Assembly (NCBI GenBank): GCA_963668185.1
Contig: OY764162.1
Coordinates: 2,542,001-2,606,000 of the forward strand
Direction of reading: 5' to 3'
Length of the DNA: 64,000 bases
Source of the DNA: G963668185 sp963668185
GTDB lineage: Bacteria > Chloroflexota > Dehalococcoidia > Lucifugimonadales > G963668185
Translations under genes and position numbers: made by a program
Shown: positions 23,594 to 32,758 of the stretch, in pieces
Layout of the letters: every line of letters begins with the position of its first letter
Numbering within the stretch: the first letter of the stretch is position 1
Notes under the pieces: model-generated
Databases searched by the model: none
What the model saw: only the letters and a program-made list of their open reading frames with translations
What the model was told of the DNA's origin: nothing

Positions 23594-26500
23594 ATGACAC
23601 AGGCGCCGGCCCAGACCCGACAGATCGACGATAGCCTGCTCCAGTCGCTGCAATGGCGGTGCATCGGGCCGCCCAGGGGAGGCCGCGTCGTGGCGGTGGC
23701 GGGAGACCCGGTGAACCGCGCCACCTTCTACTTCGGCGCATGCGCGGGCGGCGTGTGGAAGACGGAGGACGGCGGCACGTACTGGGAGAACGTGTCGGAC
23801 GGCTTCTTCGAGACCGCGTCGGTCGGGGCAATCGCAGTGGCGGACTCGGACCCGAACGTGATCTACGCGGGCATGGGCGAGGCCTGCATCCGGCTGGACG
23901 TCACGCACGGCGACGGCGTTTACAAGTCCACGGACGCGGGCAGGACCTGGGCCCACGTGGGTCTCGAAGACACGCGGCACATCTCGCGCGTTCGCGTGCA
24001 CCCGACCGATCCGGACACGGTCTATGTGGCCGCGCTCGGCCACGCATTCGGCCCGAACCAACAGCGCGGCGTGTTCAAGTCCACCGACGGCGGCGAGAAC
24101 TGGAAGCACGTGCTGTTCGTGAGCGAGAACGCCGGGGCGGCTGACCTGAGCATCGATCCCACCAACCCGCGCATCATGTACGCCGCCATCTGGCAGGCGA
24201 GCCGCGACTTCTGGAGCCTGACCAGCGGCGGGCCGGACAGCGGCCTGTGGAAGTCCACGGACGGCGGCGAGACCTGGGAGGACATCACGGACAGCAGGGG
24301 CTTGCCGGAAGGACTGAAGGGCCGGATGGGCGTGGCCGCGTCCGGCGCGAGGAGCGGCCTCGTTTACGCCACGGTGGAATCGGAAAAGGCGGGCCTGTAC
24401 CGGTCGTTCGACGGCGGCAAGCGCTGGAGCCTGGTCAGCGACGACCAGGACCTGCAGGGCCGCCCGTGGTACTACCAGCACGTGTTCGCGGACCCGAAGG
24501 AGTGGAACGTAGTCTGGATACTCAACTACCAGTGCTGGAAGTCGGTTGACGGCGGCAGGACGTTCTTCCAGGTGAACACGCCGCACGGCGACAACCACGA
24601 CCTGTGGATCGACCCGAACGACACGGAGCGCATGATCGAGGGCAACGACGGCGGCGCTTGTGTCTCCTTCAACGGCGGCGACTCCTGGTCCACCATCTAC
24701 AACCAGCTGACCGGCCAGTTCTACCACCTGACGACGGACAGCAGGTTCCCGTACCGCGTTTACGGCACCCAGCAGGACAACTCCGCCATCAGCGTGCCGT
24801 CCCGCTCGCACACCGGCGCGATCTCGTGGACCGACTGCTACACCGTCGGGAGTTCCGAAAGCGGCTACATCGCCGTGCACCCGGACAACCCGGACATCGT
24901 GATCTCCGGCGCGATCGGCAGCTCGCCCGGCGGCGGCGGCAACATGCTCCATTACGATCACAGCACCGGCCAGGTCCGCATCATCACCGTGTGGCCGGAG
25001 ATCATGACCGGCCACGGCGCGAAGCATCACAGGTACCGCTTCCAGTGGACATACCCGATACTCTTCTCGCCGCACGACAACGACGTGCTCTACGCGGCGG
25101 GGAACGTGGTCTTCCGGTCGAACGACCTCGGCTCCAGCTGGGAGCCGTTCACGCCGGACCTCACGCGGAACGACGAAGACAAGCTGGGGCCGTCCGGCGG
25201 CCCGGTCACGAAGGACACGTCGGGCGCGGAGGTCTATGCGACGGTCTTCTCCTTCGTGGAGTCGCCGCACGAGAAGGGCCTGTTCTACGCGGGCACCGAC
25301 GACGGGCTGGTGCACATCTCGCGGGACGGCGGCGACAACTGGACGCCCATCAGGCCCGCGGGCCTGCCGGACCTGGCGCGCATCGACATGATCGAGGTCT
25401 CGCCGCACGATCCGGCCACGGCGTACCTGTCCGCGACGATGTACAAGCTGGACGACTACTCGCCTTACCTGTACAAGACGAACAACTACGGCGCATCGTG
25501 GACGAAGATCGTCGACGGCCTGCCGGAGGACGACTTCACGCGGTGCGTACGCGAAGACCCGGACCGGCGCGGCCTGCTGTACGCGGGCACGGAGCTGAGC
25601 GCTTACGTGTCGTTCGACGACGGCGAGTCGTGGCACTCGATGGCCGCGAACCTGCCCAAGGCTCCCGTTTACGACCTGCAGGTGAGGGAGAACGAGCTTG
25701 TGGCCGCGACGCACGGCAGGGCCTTCTGGATTCTGGACGACCTGGCCCCGCTCCGGCAGATCGACTGGGACACCGCCAGCCGCAAGTTCCGTCTCCTCGT
25801 TCCGGCCACGACCTACCGCCCGGCGGCGCCGTTCAGGGCGCGCAAGCCCTCGCTGGGCAAGAACTACATGCTCTCGCTCGGCGCGGCGGTCGGCTACAAG
25901 GAGTGGAAGGGCGAGCACGGCCAGCAGGTCAGGAAGTTCCTGGACGCGGGCGCGAACCCGCCGGACGGCGTCATCGTCAGCTACTACCTGGAGCCCGACC
26001 TGGAGGAGCCGGTCTCCCTCACGTTCCTGAACGGCAGGGGCGAAGACATCGTCACGTTCAAGAACAACTCCCAGAACGGCACAAAGAAGAGCGACGACGA
26101 GGAGTACACCGCGGACGTTCCCGCGAAGCCGGGCATGAACCGCTTCGTGTGGGACATGCGCTACCCGGCCGCCCGCGCGGTGCCGGGAGACAAGACGACC
26201 GAGGACGCCACGCGGTCAGGCCCGCTTGCCCCGCCGGGCTCCTACTGGGTGAAGCTCACCGTCGGTGACGACTCGCAGACGCAGCGCTTCGAACTGATCA
26301 AGGAGCCCAGGGTGGCGGCGACGCCCGAGGACTTCCAGAAGCAGTTCGACCTGGCGATCAAGGTCAGGGACAAGCTGTCCGAGACGCACGACGCCATCAA
26401 CCGGCTGCGAAGCATCAGAAGCCAGGTGACGGAGTGGGCGCGGCGCGCGGAAGACCACCCGTCCGGCGAGACGGTGAAGGAGGCCGCCGACGCCGTGAAG

Positions 26501-26794
26501 GAGAAGCTGGACGCAATCGAAGGCGAACTGATCGACGTCAACTACAAGGGCGCGCGCGACCGGCTGAACGCCCCCGCGAAGCTGAACTCGAAGCTGGCCG
26601 GCCTCACTGCCGTCGTGACGTGCGCGGACTACGCGCCGCCCCAGCAGGCATACGACGTCCTGGAACACTACGGCACGCTGATCGATCCGCACGTCGAGGG
26701 CATCCAGGACATCGTGGACGACGACTTGCGGACCTTCGAAAACCTGCTCCACGAGATGCAGATCCCGGCAATCGTCCCCAGAACGGAGCCTTAG
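23594..26794 (+). CDS. Large BNR/VPS10-like beta-propeller protein
   Basis: 1066 residues without a signal peptide. At least ten Asp-box repeats are visible, for example KTEDGGTYWENV, KSTDAGRTWAHV, KSTDGGENWKHV, KSTDGGETWEDI, RSFDGGKRWSLV, ISRDGGDNWTPI. They form one or two large propellers over residues about 20-700, as in VPS10/sortilin-like and exo-alpha-glycosidase-like proteins. Residues about 860-1060 are a helical C-terminal region with a coiled-coil look. The end of the propeller reads LVAATHGRAFWILDDLAPLRQ, usual in this family. The role is unknown; peptidase-associated and glycan-binding roles have been suggested for relatives. No catalytic motif stands out. Confidence 0.85.
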   Translation: MTQAPAQTRQIDDSLLQSLQWRCIGPPRGGRVVAVAGDPVNRATFYFGACAGGVWKTEDGGTYWENVSDGFFETASVGAIAVADSDPNVIYAGMGEACIRLDVTHGDGVYKSTDAGRTWAHVGLEDTRHISRVRVHPTDPDTVYVAALGHAFGPNQQRGVFKSTDGGENWKHVLFVSENAGAADLSIDPTNPRIMYAAIWQASRDFWSLTSGGPDSGLWKSTDGGETWEDITDSRGLPEGLKGRMGVAASGARSGLVYATVESEKAGLYRSFDGGKRWSLVSDDQDLQGRPWYYQHVFADPKEWNVVWILNYQCWKSVDGGRTFFQVNTPHGDNHDLWIDPNDTERMIEGNDGGACVSFNGGDSWSTIYNQLTGQFYHLTTDSRFPYRVYGTQQDNSAISVPSRSHTGAISWTDCYTVGSSESGYIAVHPDNPDIVISGAIGSSPGGGGNMLHYDHSTGQVRIITVWPEIMTGHGAKHHRYRFQWTYPILFSPHDNDVLYAAGNVVFRSNDLGSSWEPFTPDLTRNDEDKLGPSGGPVTKDTSGAEVYATVFSFVESPHEKGLFYAGTDDGLVHISRDGGDNWTPIRPAGLPDLARIDMIEVSPHDPATAYLSATMYKLDDYSPYLYKTNNYGASWTKIVDGLPEDDFTRCVREDPDRRGLLYAGTELSAYVSFDDGESWHSMAANLPKAPVYDLQVRENELVAATHGRAFWILDDLAPLRQIDWDTASRKFRLLVPATTYRPAAPFRARKPSLGKNYMLSLGAAVGYKEWKGEHGQQVRKFLDAGANPPDGVIVSYYLEPDLEEPVSLTFLNGRGEDIVTFKNNSQNGTKKSDDEEYTADVPAKPGMNRFVWDMRYPAARAVPGDKTTEDATRSGPLAPPGSYWVKLTVGDDSQTQRFELIKEPRVAATPEDFQKQFDLAIKVRDKLSETHDAINRLRSIRSQVTEWARRAEDHPSGETVKEAADAVKEKLDAIEGELIDVNYKGARDRLNAPAKLNSKLAGLTAVVTCADYAPPQQAYDVLEHYGTLIDPHVEGIQDIVDDDLRTFENLLHEMQIPAIVPRTEP

Positions 26795-26811
26795 AAAGTG
26801 TCCATCTCTGA

Positions 26812-26848
26812 CCCCTTCCCCAGTCTGCTGGGGAAGGTTGGGATGGGG
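26812..26848 (+). repeat. 37-base palindromic element, copy 6 (intergenic)
   Basis: CCCCTTCCCCAGTCTGCTGG followed by GGAAGGTTGGGATGGGG, lying between the propeller gene and the MFS gene, only 22 bases before the MFS start. It may act as a hairpin between the two genes. Confidence 0.9.
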
Positions 26849-26869
26849 TTCTCAGACGGACGAGGCTGA

Positions 26870-28072
26870 GTGCGCAGCTTCTACTACATAACTGGGGCGG
26901 ACTTCATCGTCCGCTCCGCGTACCAGATGGGCAAGACGCCCCTGCTGCCCCTCTTCGCGGCGTCGCTCGGGGCGGGCGACGCCTTCCTCGGCTTCATCGT
27001 CTCCGTCTCCACCCTGACGGGCATGGTGCTGAAGCCGTTCATCGGCTTCCTCTCCGACAGGTGGGGCCGACGGTTCTGGCTGATACTGGGCACGTGCTTC
27101 TTCGCAGGCATGCCGTTCGTGTACGGGCTGGTCGAGACGCCTGCCCACCTGATGACGGTCCGCGTCTTCCACGGGCTGGCGACTGCCATCTACGGTCCCG
27201 TAACGCTCGCGTACGTCACCGAGATCGCATCCACGGGCCGCGCCGAACGGCTGGGCTGGTTCGGCCTGGCCCGCAACGGCGGCTACGTCGTGGGGCCGGC
27301 GGCGGCAGGATTGCTGCTCCAGTACGTTTCCCCGGTAACCGTGTTCACCGTCATCGGACTCGTAAGCGCGGCGGCGTTCCTCCCGGTCCTGCTCATCAAA
27401 GAGCCTCGACGCCCGGCCCTCAAGCCGACGCTGCCCGGAGGCCGCGAAATCGTCGACGCCTTGCGAGCGAGCGCGAGGACGCCCGCCGTCTGGCTCTCCG
27501 GCGGCTTCGACTCCTCGATGTACGTGGCTCTGTACGCCGCCAGGGCCTTCGTGCCGCTCTACGCCATCTCCATCGGGGCCAGCTTCCTCGAAGCCGGGCT
27601 GTTCTTCTCCGTGCAGCAGGCGGTCCACATGGCGCTCAATCCCGTCGGCGGGCGCGTCGGCGACAGGCTTGGCTACCTGCGCACGATCGCGCTCGGAGTG
27701 CTGACGCTTGGAGTCGCCCTTGCCTTGCTGACGCTTGCCTCAAACGAGATCGCCCTGTTCGCTCCCGCCATACTCATGGGCGCGGCGCAGGCGCTGGCCT
27801 TCCCCTCGACCGTTGCGCTCGTTTCGACCCGCGTTCCCGAGGGCAACGTCGGCGCCGGCATGGGTACCGTCGGAGCGATGAAGAACGCGGGCAAGGTCGC
27901 TGGGCCTGTGATCGGCGGCTTTCTGATAGCCACGCTCGACTTCGAGGCCGCATTCAGGGTCTTCAGCGCGTTTCTTCTGCTGGGCGCGGCAGGCTTGATT
28001 TATGCGAGCGCTCTCAGGAAGCGGGACGAGGAAACCTACGAAGACGGGCTGGCCATGGAATCTTTCGACTGA
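26870..28072 (+). CDS. MFS transporter
   Basis: 400 residues from a GTG, with about twelve hydrophobic helices. The loop between helices 2 and 3 (GFLSDRWGRRFW) is the MFS motif A, and a second copy-like loop (GGRVGDRLGYLRT) follows helix 8. N- and C-terminal halves are of similar size. The substrate cannot be inferred; it resembles drug/sugar exporters of the general MFS_1 type. It follows the propeller gene by 75 bases across the palindromic element and may be read through from it. There is no strong ribosome site before the GTG. Confidence 0.85.
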   Translation: MRSFYYITGADFIVRSAYQMGKTPLLPLFAASLGAGDAFLGFIVSVSTLTGMVLKPFIGFLSDRWGRRFWLILGTCFFAGMPFVYGLVETPAHLMTVRVFHGLATAIYGPVTLAYVTEIASTGRAERLGWFGLARNGGYVVGPAAAGLLLQYVSPVTVFTVIGLVSAAAFLPVLLIKEPRRPALKPTLPGGREIVDALRASARTPAVWLSGGFDSSMYVALYAARAFVPLYAISIGASFLEAGLFFSVQQAVHMALNPVGGRVGDRLGYLRTIALGVLTLGVALALLTLASNEIALFAPAILMGAAQALAFPSTVALVSTRVPEGNVGAGMGTVGAMKNAGKVAGPVIGGFLIATLDFEAAFRVFSAFLLLGAAGLIYASALRKRDEETYEDGLAMESFD

Positions 28073-28130
28073 GCCGGTTCGTATCCCAGATAGACGAGCG
28101 CGGCACCGCACAAAGTAACAGGAGGCTGTC

Positions 28131-29759
28131 ATGAGGAAACTTGGCATTGGCAGCGGGGCGCTGATCGGGGGACTGCTGACCGCGCCCCTGCTGGCGCTCG
28201 TGTACCTGGGGCAGGCCTGGCTGGACCTGCCCTTCATGCCGTACGACCTGTTCGACTGGATTACCCGGGTACTGCCCGGCGCGGTCGTGACGTTCGCCAT
28301 CGATCTCATGATCTCGTCCATGAACCTGGTCAACGTCAGCGTCGCGGACGCCGCCAAGACAGCCGAGCAGATCGCGGCGCTCATCCAGTTCATCGCGCTC
28401 GGCGTCGTCGTGGGCGCGGCGGCGTTCCCCGTCATCAGGACGAAGGCCCCGGACCAGGCGCTTGCCCTCGGCATCACGGCCGGAGCGCTGTTCGGGCTGC
28501 CCCTGATCGCGATCAGCGTCGCCATCAGCGCCTCCGGCGTTCATCCCATTCTCGCCATCGTCTGGCACACGGCGCTCTTTCTGTGCTGGGGCGCTGCCTT
28601 CGGCTGGGCCGCCGACAGGCTGAACACGCTGTCCCAGCCTGTCGCGACGGCAGCCGCAAGCCCTGGGCAGGGATACTCGAGGCGCCAGTTCCTGGTGCAG
28701 GCGGGCGCGGCCACTGCCGCTATCACGGTGATAGGCGCCGGAGTCGGCAGGATACTCAGCGAGGCGGAGAGGCGGCGGCTGGAGGAGGAGATCGCCGGCT
28801 CCATGGCCCACCTCTCAGAGGGAACGACGAGGTCTCCGTTCCCGAACGCCGACTCGCCCGTGATGCCGGCGCCGGGAACTCGCCCGGAGTACACGCCGCT
28901 CAAGGACCACTACAAGGTCTTCATCCGCGTTCAGCCCACCGTCATCGACGGCGCGACCTGGACGCTTCCGGTGACCGGCCTGGTCGATAACCCGCTGCGG
29001 CTGACGCTCGACGACCTGCGCAACAACTACGAGTCCAGGAGCCACTACGTAACCCTGCGCTGCATATCCGGCAGGGTGGGCACGACGCTGATCAGCACCA
29101 CGCAGTGGACTGGAGTCAGCGTCCAGCACATACTGGCCGACGCCGTCCTCCATGAGGACGCCAAGTACATGTACCTGGCGTCCGGCGACGGCTACTACGA
29201 GACCGTGGACCTCGATCTCATCGCCTCCGACGAGCGGATCATGTTCGCCTACGAATGGGACGGCGTTCCCCTGCCCACAGAGCACGGCTTCCCCCTCCGC
29301 ATCTGGATACCGGACCGGTACGGCATGAAGCAGCCCAAGTGGATCACCGGAGTCGAGATCGGCAGCGAGTACAGGGACGGCTACTGGGTCGAGCGAAGCT
29401 GGGACAAGGACGCCATCGTGAGGACAACGTCCGTCGTTGATACGGTGGCGAGCTTCGCAACGTATGAGAGCGGCGGCGAGACGCTCGTCCCCGTCGGCGG
29501 CATCGCCTACTCAGGCGCGAAGGGCATATCGGCTGTGCAGGTCCGGGTGGACGGCGGTACCTGGACCGACGCCATGCTCAGGGAGCCGTTGTCGGACACG
29601 ACGTGGGTGATCTGGCGGTACGACTGGCCGTTCCAGGCGGGCGAGCACACCTTCGAGGTCCGGTGCCGCGAAGGCGACGGCACGCCGCAGATCGAAATCT
29701 CGCAACCCAACCGCCCAAGCGGGGCCACCGGCATCCACAGCAGGACGGCACGGTTGTAA
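28131..29759 (+). CDS. Molybdopterin-dependent oxidoreductase with N-terminal membrane domain and internal Tat motif
   Basis: 542 residues, AGGAGG before the ATG. Residues about 5-165 carry four to five hydrophobic helices. A twin-arginine motif SRRQFL follows at residues 183-188, with a further helix (about 190-210). Residues about 250-450 are the sulfite-oxidase-like molybdopterin domain: VTGLVDNPLRLTLDDLRN, then LRCISG with the probable Mo-ligand Cys, then GVPLPTEHGFPLRIWIPDRY. The C-terminal 90 residues are the Ig-like dimerisation domain. Substrate unknown. The arrangement (membrane helices first, Tat signal after) recalls actinobacterial Rieske proteins. It should act outside the membrane while tethered. 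Confidence 0.87.
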   Translation: MRKLGIGSGALIGGLLTAPLLALVYLGQAWLDLPFMPYDLFDWITRVLPGAVVTFAIDLMISSMNLVNVSVADAAKTAEQIAALIQFIALGVVVGAAAFPVIRTKAPDQALALGITAGALFGLPLIAISVAISASGVHPILAIVWHTALFLCWGAAFGWAADRLNTLSQPVATAAASPGQGYSRRQFLVQAGAATAAITVIGAGVGRILSEAERRRLEEEIAGSMAHLSEGTTRSPFPNADSPVMPAPGTRPEYTPLKDHYKVFIRVQPTVIDGATWTLPVTGLVDNPLRLTLDDLRNNYESRSHYVTLRCISGRVGTTLISTTQWTGVSVQHILADAVLHEDAKYMYLASGDGYYETVDLDLIASDERIMFAYEWDGVPLPTEHGFPLRIWIPDRYGMKQPKWITGVEIGSEYRDGYWVERSWDKDAIVRTTSVVDTVASFATYESGGETLVPVGGIAYSGAKGISAVQVRVDGGTWTDAMLREPLSDTTWVIWRYDWPFQAGEHTFEVRCREGDGTPQIEISQPNRPSGATGIHSRTARL

Positions 29760-29826
29760 GGGCAGCTAGACCGCTCCGCCCGCAGGTGCTACCGTTCCGG
29801 GCACTCTTAGCCTCAGGACTATTGCA

Positions 29827-31311
29827 TTGGCAGCCACCTACAAGAACTACATAGGCGGGCGCTGGACAGCGTCGACGTCGGGCGAGGTCTATGAGATCAC
29901 GAATCCGGCGCACAAGTCGGTGACATTGGGCGCGTTCCAGCGCTCCACCCCCGAGGACGCGCTGCGCGCGGTTGCGGCGGCGCGCGACGCCGGTGACGGC
30001 TGGGCGTCGACGCCCGCACCCGCCAGGGCCGCCGTGCTGTTCAAAGCCCTGGACGTGTTGGGCCGCCGCTCAGAAGAACTGGCGGAGTCGATAACCGCCG
30101 AAGAGGGCAAGACGCTGGTGGACGCCCGCGGCGAGGTCAAGCGGGCCATGAACATCGTGGAGTACGCGGCCGGCGAGGGCCGCAGGATGTTCGGCTACAC
30201 GACTCCCTCCGAGCTGCCCGACACCGTGGCGTACACGGTGCGCAGGCCGCTTGGCGTGGTGGCTCTGATCACGCCGTGGAACTTCCCTCTCGCCATTCCG
30301 GCGTGGAAGCTGGCGCCCGCCCTGATCTGCGGCAACGCCGTCGTCTTCAAGCCGGCCTCATCCACGCCGATGACCGCCGTCAAGCTGGTCGAGTGCTTCG
30401 AGGAGGCGGGTCTGCCGCCCGGCGTCCTGAACCTGGTGATCGGCCCCGGCGCTTCGGTCGGCAATGCGCTGGTGGACAGCCCCGACGTGGACGGCGTCTC
30501 GTTCACGGGGTCAACGGACATCGGCACAGGCATCTACGCAGAAGGGGCGCGGCGGCTGAAGAAGGTCCAGTGCGAGATGGGCGGCAAGAACGCCGTCATC
30601 CTGCTGGCGGACGCCGACATGGACAAGGCTCTCGACGGCATCGTACAGGGCGCTTTCGGCTCGACGGGCCAGCGCTGCACGGCCACCAGCCGGGTGATCG
30701 TGGAGGAGCCGGTCTATGACCGGTTCATGGAGGAGTTGATAGACCGGACCGGCAAGCTCAAGGTTGGAGACGGAGCCGATCCGGACGTTGATATGTCTCC
30801 CCTGGCCAGCCAATCACAACTTGATACGGTCACGGAGTACATTGGCATCGGCGCCGAGGAGGGGGCCACGCTCGCGTACGGCGGCCGCGTCCTGACGGGC
30901 GGCGATTTCGACGACGGCTACTACGTTGAGCCGACGATCTTCACCGACGTTGATCCGTCCATGCGCATCGCCCAGGAGGAGATATTCGGGCCGGTGCTCA
31001 CGGTCTTCAAGGCCCGCGACCTGGACGAGGCGCTGGAACTCGCCGACAGCGTGAGCTTCGGCCTCTCGTCTTCGATCTACACTCGCGACGTGAGCGCCGC
31101 CTTCCGCTACGTCAACACCGTGGAGACCGGCATGGTGCACGTCAACTCGCCCACGCTCGGCGGCGAGGTGCACCTGCCGTTCGGCGGGATGAAGTCGTCA
31201 GGCGTCGGCCAGCGCGAGCAGGGCACCGAGGCCGTGGACTTCTTCACGGAGGTGGTCACCGTGTACGTGGACTACGCAGGCGACCCACGGGAGAGGTCCC
31301 GCTTCATCTAG
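29827..31311 (+). CDS. NAD(P)-dependent aldehyde dehydrogenase
   Basis: 494 residues from a TTG start. The full ALDH pattern is present: TPWNFPLAIPAWKLAPAL (near 149), cofactor-binding FTGSTDIG (near 225), general base Glu in CEMGGKN (near 252) and nucleophile Cys in GQRCTATSR (near 286), then EEIFGPVL. It oxidises an aldehyde to an acid; sequence resemblance is to the succinate-semialdehyde/2,5-dioxovalerate dehydrogenase group, but the substrate is not certain. It follows the molybdenum enzyme by 67 bases and could share its transcript. Confidence 0.92.
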   Translation: MAATYKNYIGGRWTASTSGEVYEITNPAHKSVTLGAFQRSTPEDALRAVAAARDAGDGWASTPAPARAAVLFKALDVLGRRSEELAESITAEEGKTLVDARGEVKRAMNIVEYAAGEGRRMFGYTTPSELPDTVAYTVRRPLGVVALITPWNFPLAIPAWKLAPALICGNAVVFKPASSTPMTAVKLVECFEEAGLPPGVLNLVIGPGASVGNALVDSPDVDGVSFTGSTDIGTGIYAEGARRLKKVQCEMGGKNAVILLADADMDKALDGIVQGAFGSTGQRCTATSRVIVEEPVYDRFMEELIDRTGKLKVGDGADPDVDMSPLASQSQLDTVTEYIGIGAEEGATLAYGGRVLTGGDFDDGYYVEPTIFTDVDPSMRIAQEEIFGPVLTVFKARDLDEALELADSVSFGLSSSIYTRDVSAAFRYVNTVETGMVHVNSPTLGGEVHLPFGGMKSSGVGQREQGTEAVDFFTEVVTVYVDYAGDPRERSRFI

Positions 31312-31406
31312 GAACGCGGCGTCCCTGGGGCCGCGCGATGGGTTGACTTCACGTTCGGAACGGGCCGATACTTGTTTGCATACTGAACTGAAGGCTTCAG
31401 CGAGCT

Positions 31407-31859
31407 TTGGCTACCATCGATCTTACTCAGGAACTCCACAAGGCTGCGGATAACATCGCAAATGAGGATGGCTACGAAGTCTTCGCAGCATACTGGGCAC
31501 TTGCCAAGCCCCTCTTCGATGGGCTCAAAGTGTACTACTTCTATGTGCGAGAAGAGGAAGACTACACGAACGTCGGCATCCTCGCGGGCGGGATCATTAT
31601 TGACATCGAAGCTCTCGAAGATGACGACCGTGGTCACGTCTCGGTCTATAAGATCGACGCGGTCTCCAGCGTTTCGTTCTATGAAGACCCGGTTCCCACC
31701 GTACCGGACTCGGAAAACGCCGATCTTGTGGTGACCGCAAACTCCATGCAGGGCAACGAAATTCTCGCGTACTGGATGGCCTACGATGAAGGCGACGCCG
31801 CAGAGCTTGCGGAGTTTGGGAGAACCTTGATCGCATTGTTCTCAAACACTGGAGACTAG
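31407..31859 (+). CDS. Hypothetical protein, first gene of a small cassette
   Basis: 150 residues from a TTG start, acidic, no signal peptide. After an N-terminal helix the chain is rich in beta strands (KVYYFYVREEEDY, GGIIIDIEALED, HVSVYKIDAVSSVSF), ending in a helix (DAAELAEFGRTLIALF). The order of strands and final helix resembles a PH-like fold, but this is a guess. It is AT-richer than the ALDH before it. The next gene starts 10 bases later, so the three small genes from 31407 to 32744 look like one transcription unit. Confidence 0.65.
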   Translation: MATIDLTQELHKAADNIANEDGYEVFAAYWALAKPLFDGLKVYYFYVREEEDYTNVGILAGGIIIDIEALEDDDRGHVSVYKIDAVSSVSFYEDPVPTVPDSENADLVVTANSMQGNEILAYWMAYDEGDAAELAEFGRTLIALFSNTGD

Positions 31860-31869
31860 GATACTCACA

Positions 31870-32307
31870 ATGGCAGCAATCGCACCGGCAATCCAGCCTG
31901 TCGACGCCCATAGGCAGGTTATCGCCTCTCTAGGGCACCCCAAGAGGCAGGTTATCGCCTCGCCAGATCGCCCCAAGAGGCAATTGAGGCTGTTCTTCCC
32001 GAGGGAAACTTGGGCGTTGCGCACACAGTTTCGTATCGACGCGCTTCACTTCCTCTATGGGGCTGCGGAGGATGAGTTGGGCAAGCGTCTGCACTCGGCA
32101 ACAGTATCTGCATGGAGCCAGCCCGGGGAAGAGGACAGTGACTACTTGCTGTTATCTGTAGTGGCGGACGCGAGCAGGGCTGAACTGAACCCCGTCAGCG
32201 AGGGCATAATTCTCAAGATTTGCAAAGAAGCCGAGAACTGGACCGATGAAGAGCGGAACGACTACGCCAGGCACGTCTATTTCGAGCTTGTGCCCCTGAC
32301 AGAATGA
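31870..32307 (+). CDS. Hypothetical protein, second gene of the cassette
   Basis: 145 residues. Near the N-terminus a 33-base unit is duplicated in tandem, giving RQVIASLGHPK then RQVIASPDRPK. The rest has TQFRIDALHFLYGAAEDELG, a long beta-rich segment DYLLLSVVADASRAELNPVS and an acidic tail. No family recognised. Its stop overlaps the ATG of the next gene by 4 bases (ATGA), so translation is coupled. Confidence 0.65.
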   Translation: MAAIAPAIQPVDAHRQVIASLGHPKRQVIASPDRPKRQLRLFFPRETWALRTQFRIDALHFLYGAAEDELGKRLHSATVSAWSQPGEEDSDYLLLSVVADASRAELNPVSEGIILKICKEAENWTDEERNDYARHVYFELVPLTE

Positions 32308-32744
32308 GACCGCTCGATTTCTACGAACTCGGGCGGCAGATGGCCGGTTCTGCCCAAACCGAAGCGGAACAGAGAACGGTGGTGAATCGCCTCTACTACG
32401 GACTTCACCACGAAGCATGCGGCCGTTACTTCCAAAAGGAAGTACGCCCACAGCCCATCAACCGCAATCGCCGCCACAGGGGTGTATTAGACCGCTTCAA
32501 TCGAAGCATAGATCCGATCGGTGGGAACGTCGCACGACTACTTGGGGAACTCATGCGATTGAGAGGCGTCGCAGACTATCAACTGCCTTCCAAGATCACT
32601 CGGATGCGCAACATCGAAAACACCGAGCAACTCATGCGCAGGTCGATTGGCGTATCGGAACAACTGAAATCGGCCCTGGACAGGTACTCTCCCCGCGAGA
32701 CTCCTGACGGTTTCGAGTATCCCGAAGCATACTCCACAGGCTAA
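32304..32744 (+). CDS. HEPN-like protein, third gene of the cassette
   Basis: 146 residues, all helical. Residues 28-44 read NRLYYGLHHEACGRYFQ, which fits the HEPN fold and contains the R-x5-H form (Arg29 to His35) of the HEPN ribonuclease motif R-x4-6-H. Small HEPN proteins with this motif are toxins of toxin-antitoxin or abortive-infection systems. The upstream, translation-coupled gene would be the natural antidote, though it does not resemble the known MNT partner. Assignment is by motif and predicted helices only. Confidence 0.65.
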   Translation: MRPLDFYELGRQMAGSAQTEAEQRTVVNRLYYGLHHEACGRYFQKEVRPQPINRNRRHRGVLDRFNRSIDPIGGNVARLLGELMRLRGVADYQLPSKITRMRNIENTEQLMRRSIGVSEQLKSALDRYSPRETPDGFEYPEAYSTG

Positions 32745-32758
32745 GAGCACCTCCCAGT

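Noticed and set aside
23570..25918. 782-codon open frame on the minus strand
   Set aside because: It is antisense to the propeller gene, its product is Arg/Val/His-rich low-complexity, and it has no ribosome site. It arises from high GC in the third codon position of the real gene.
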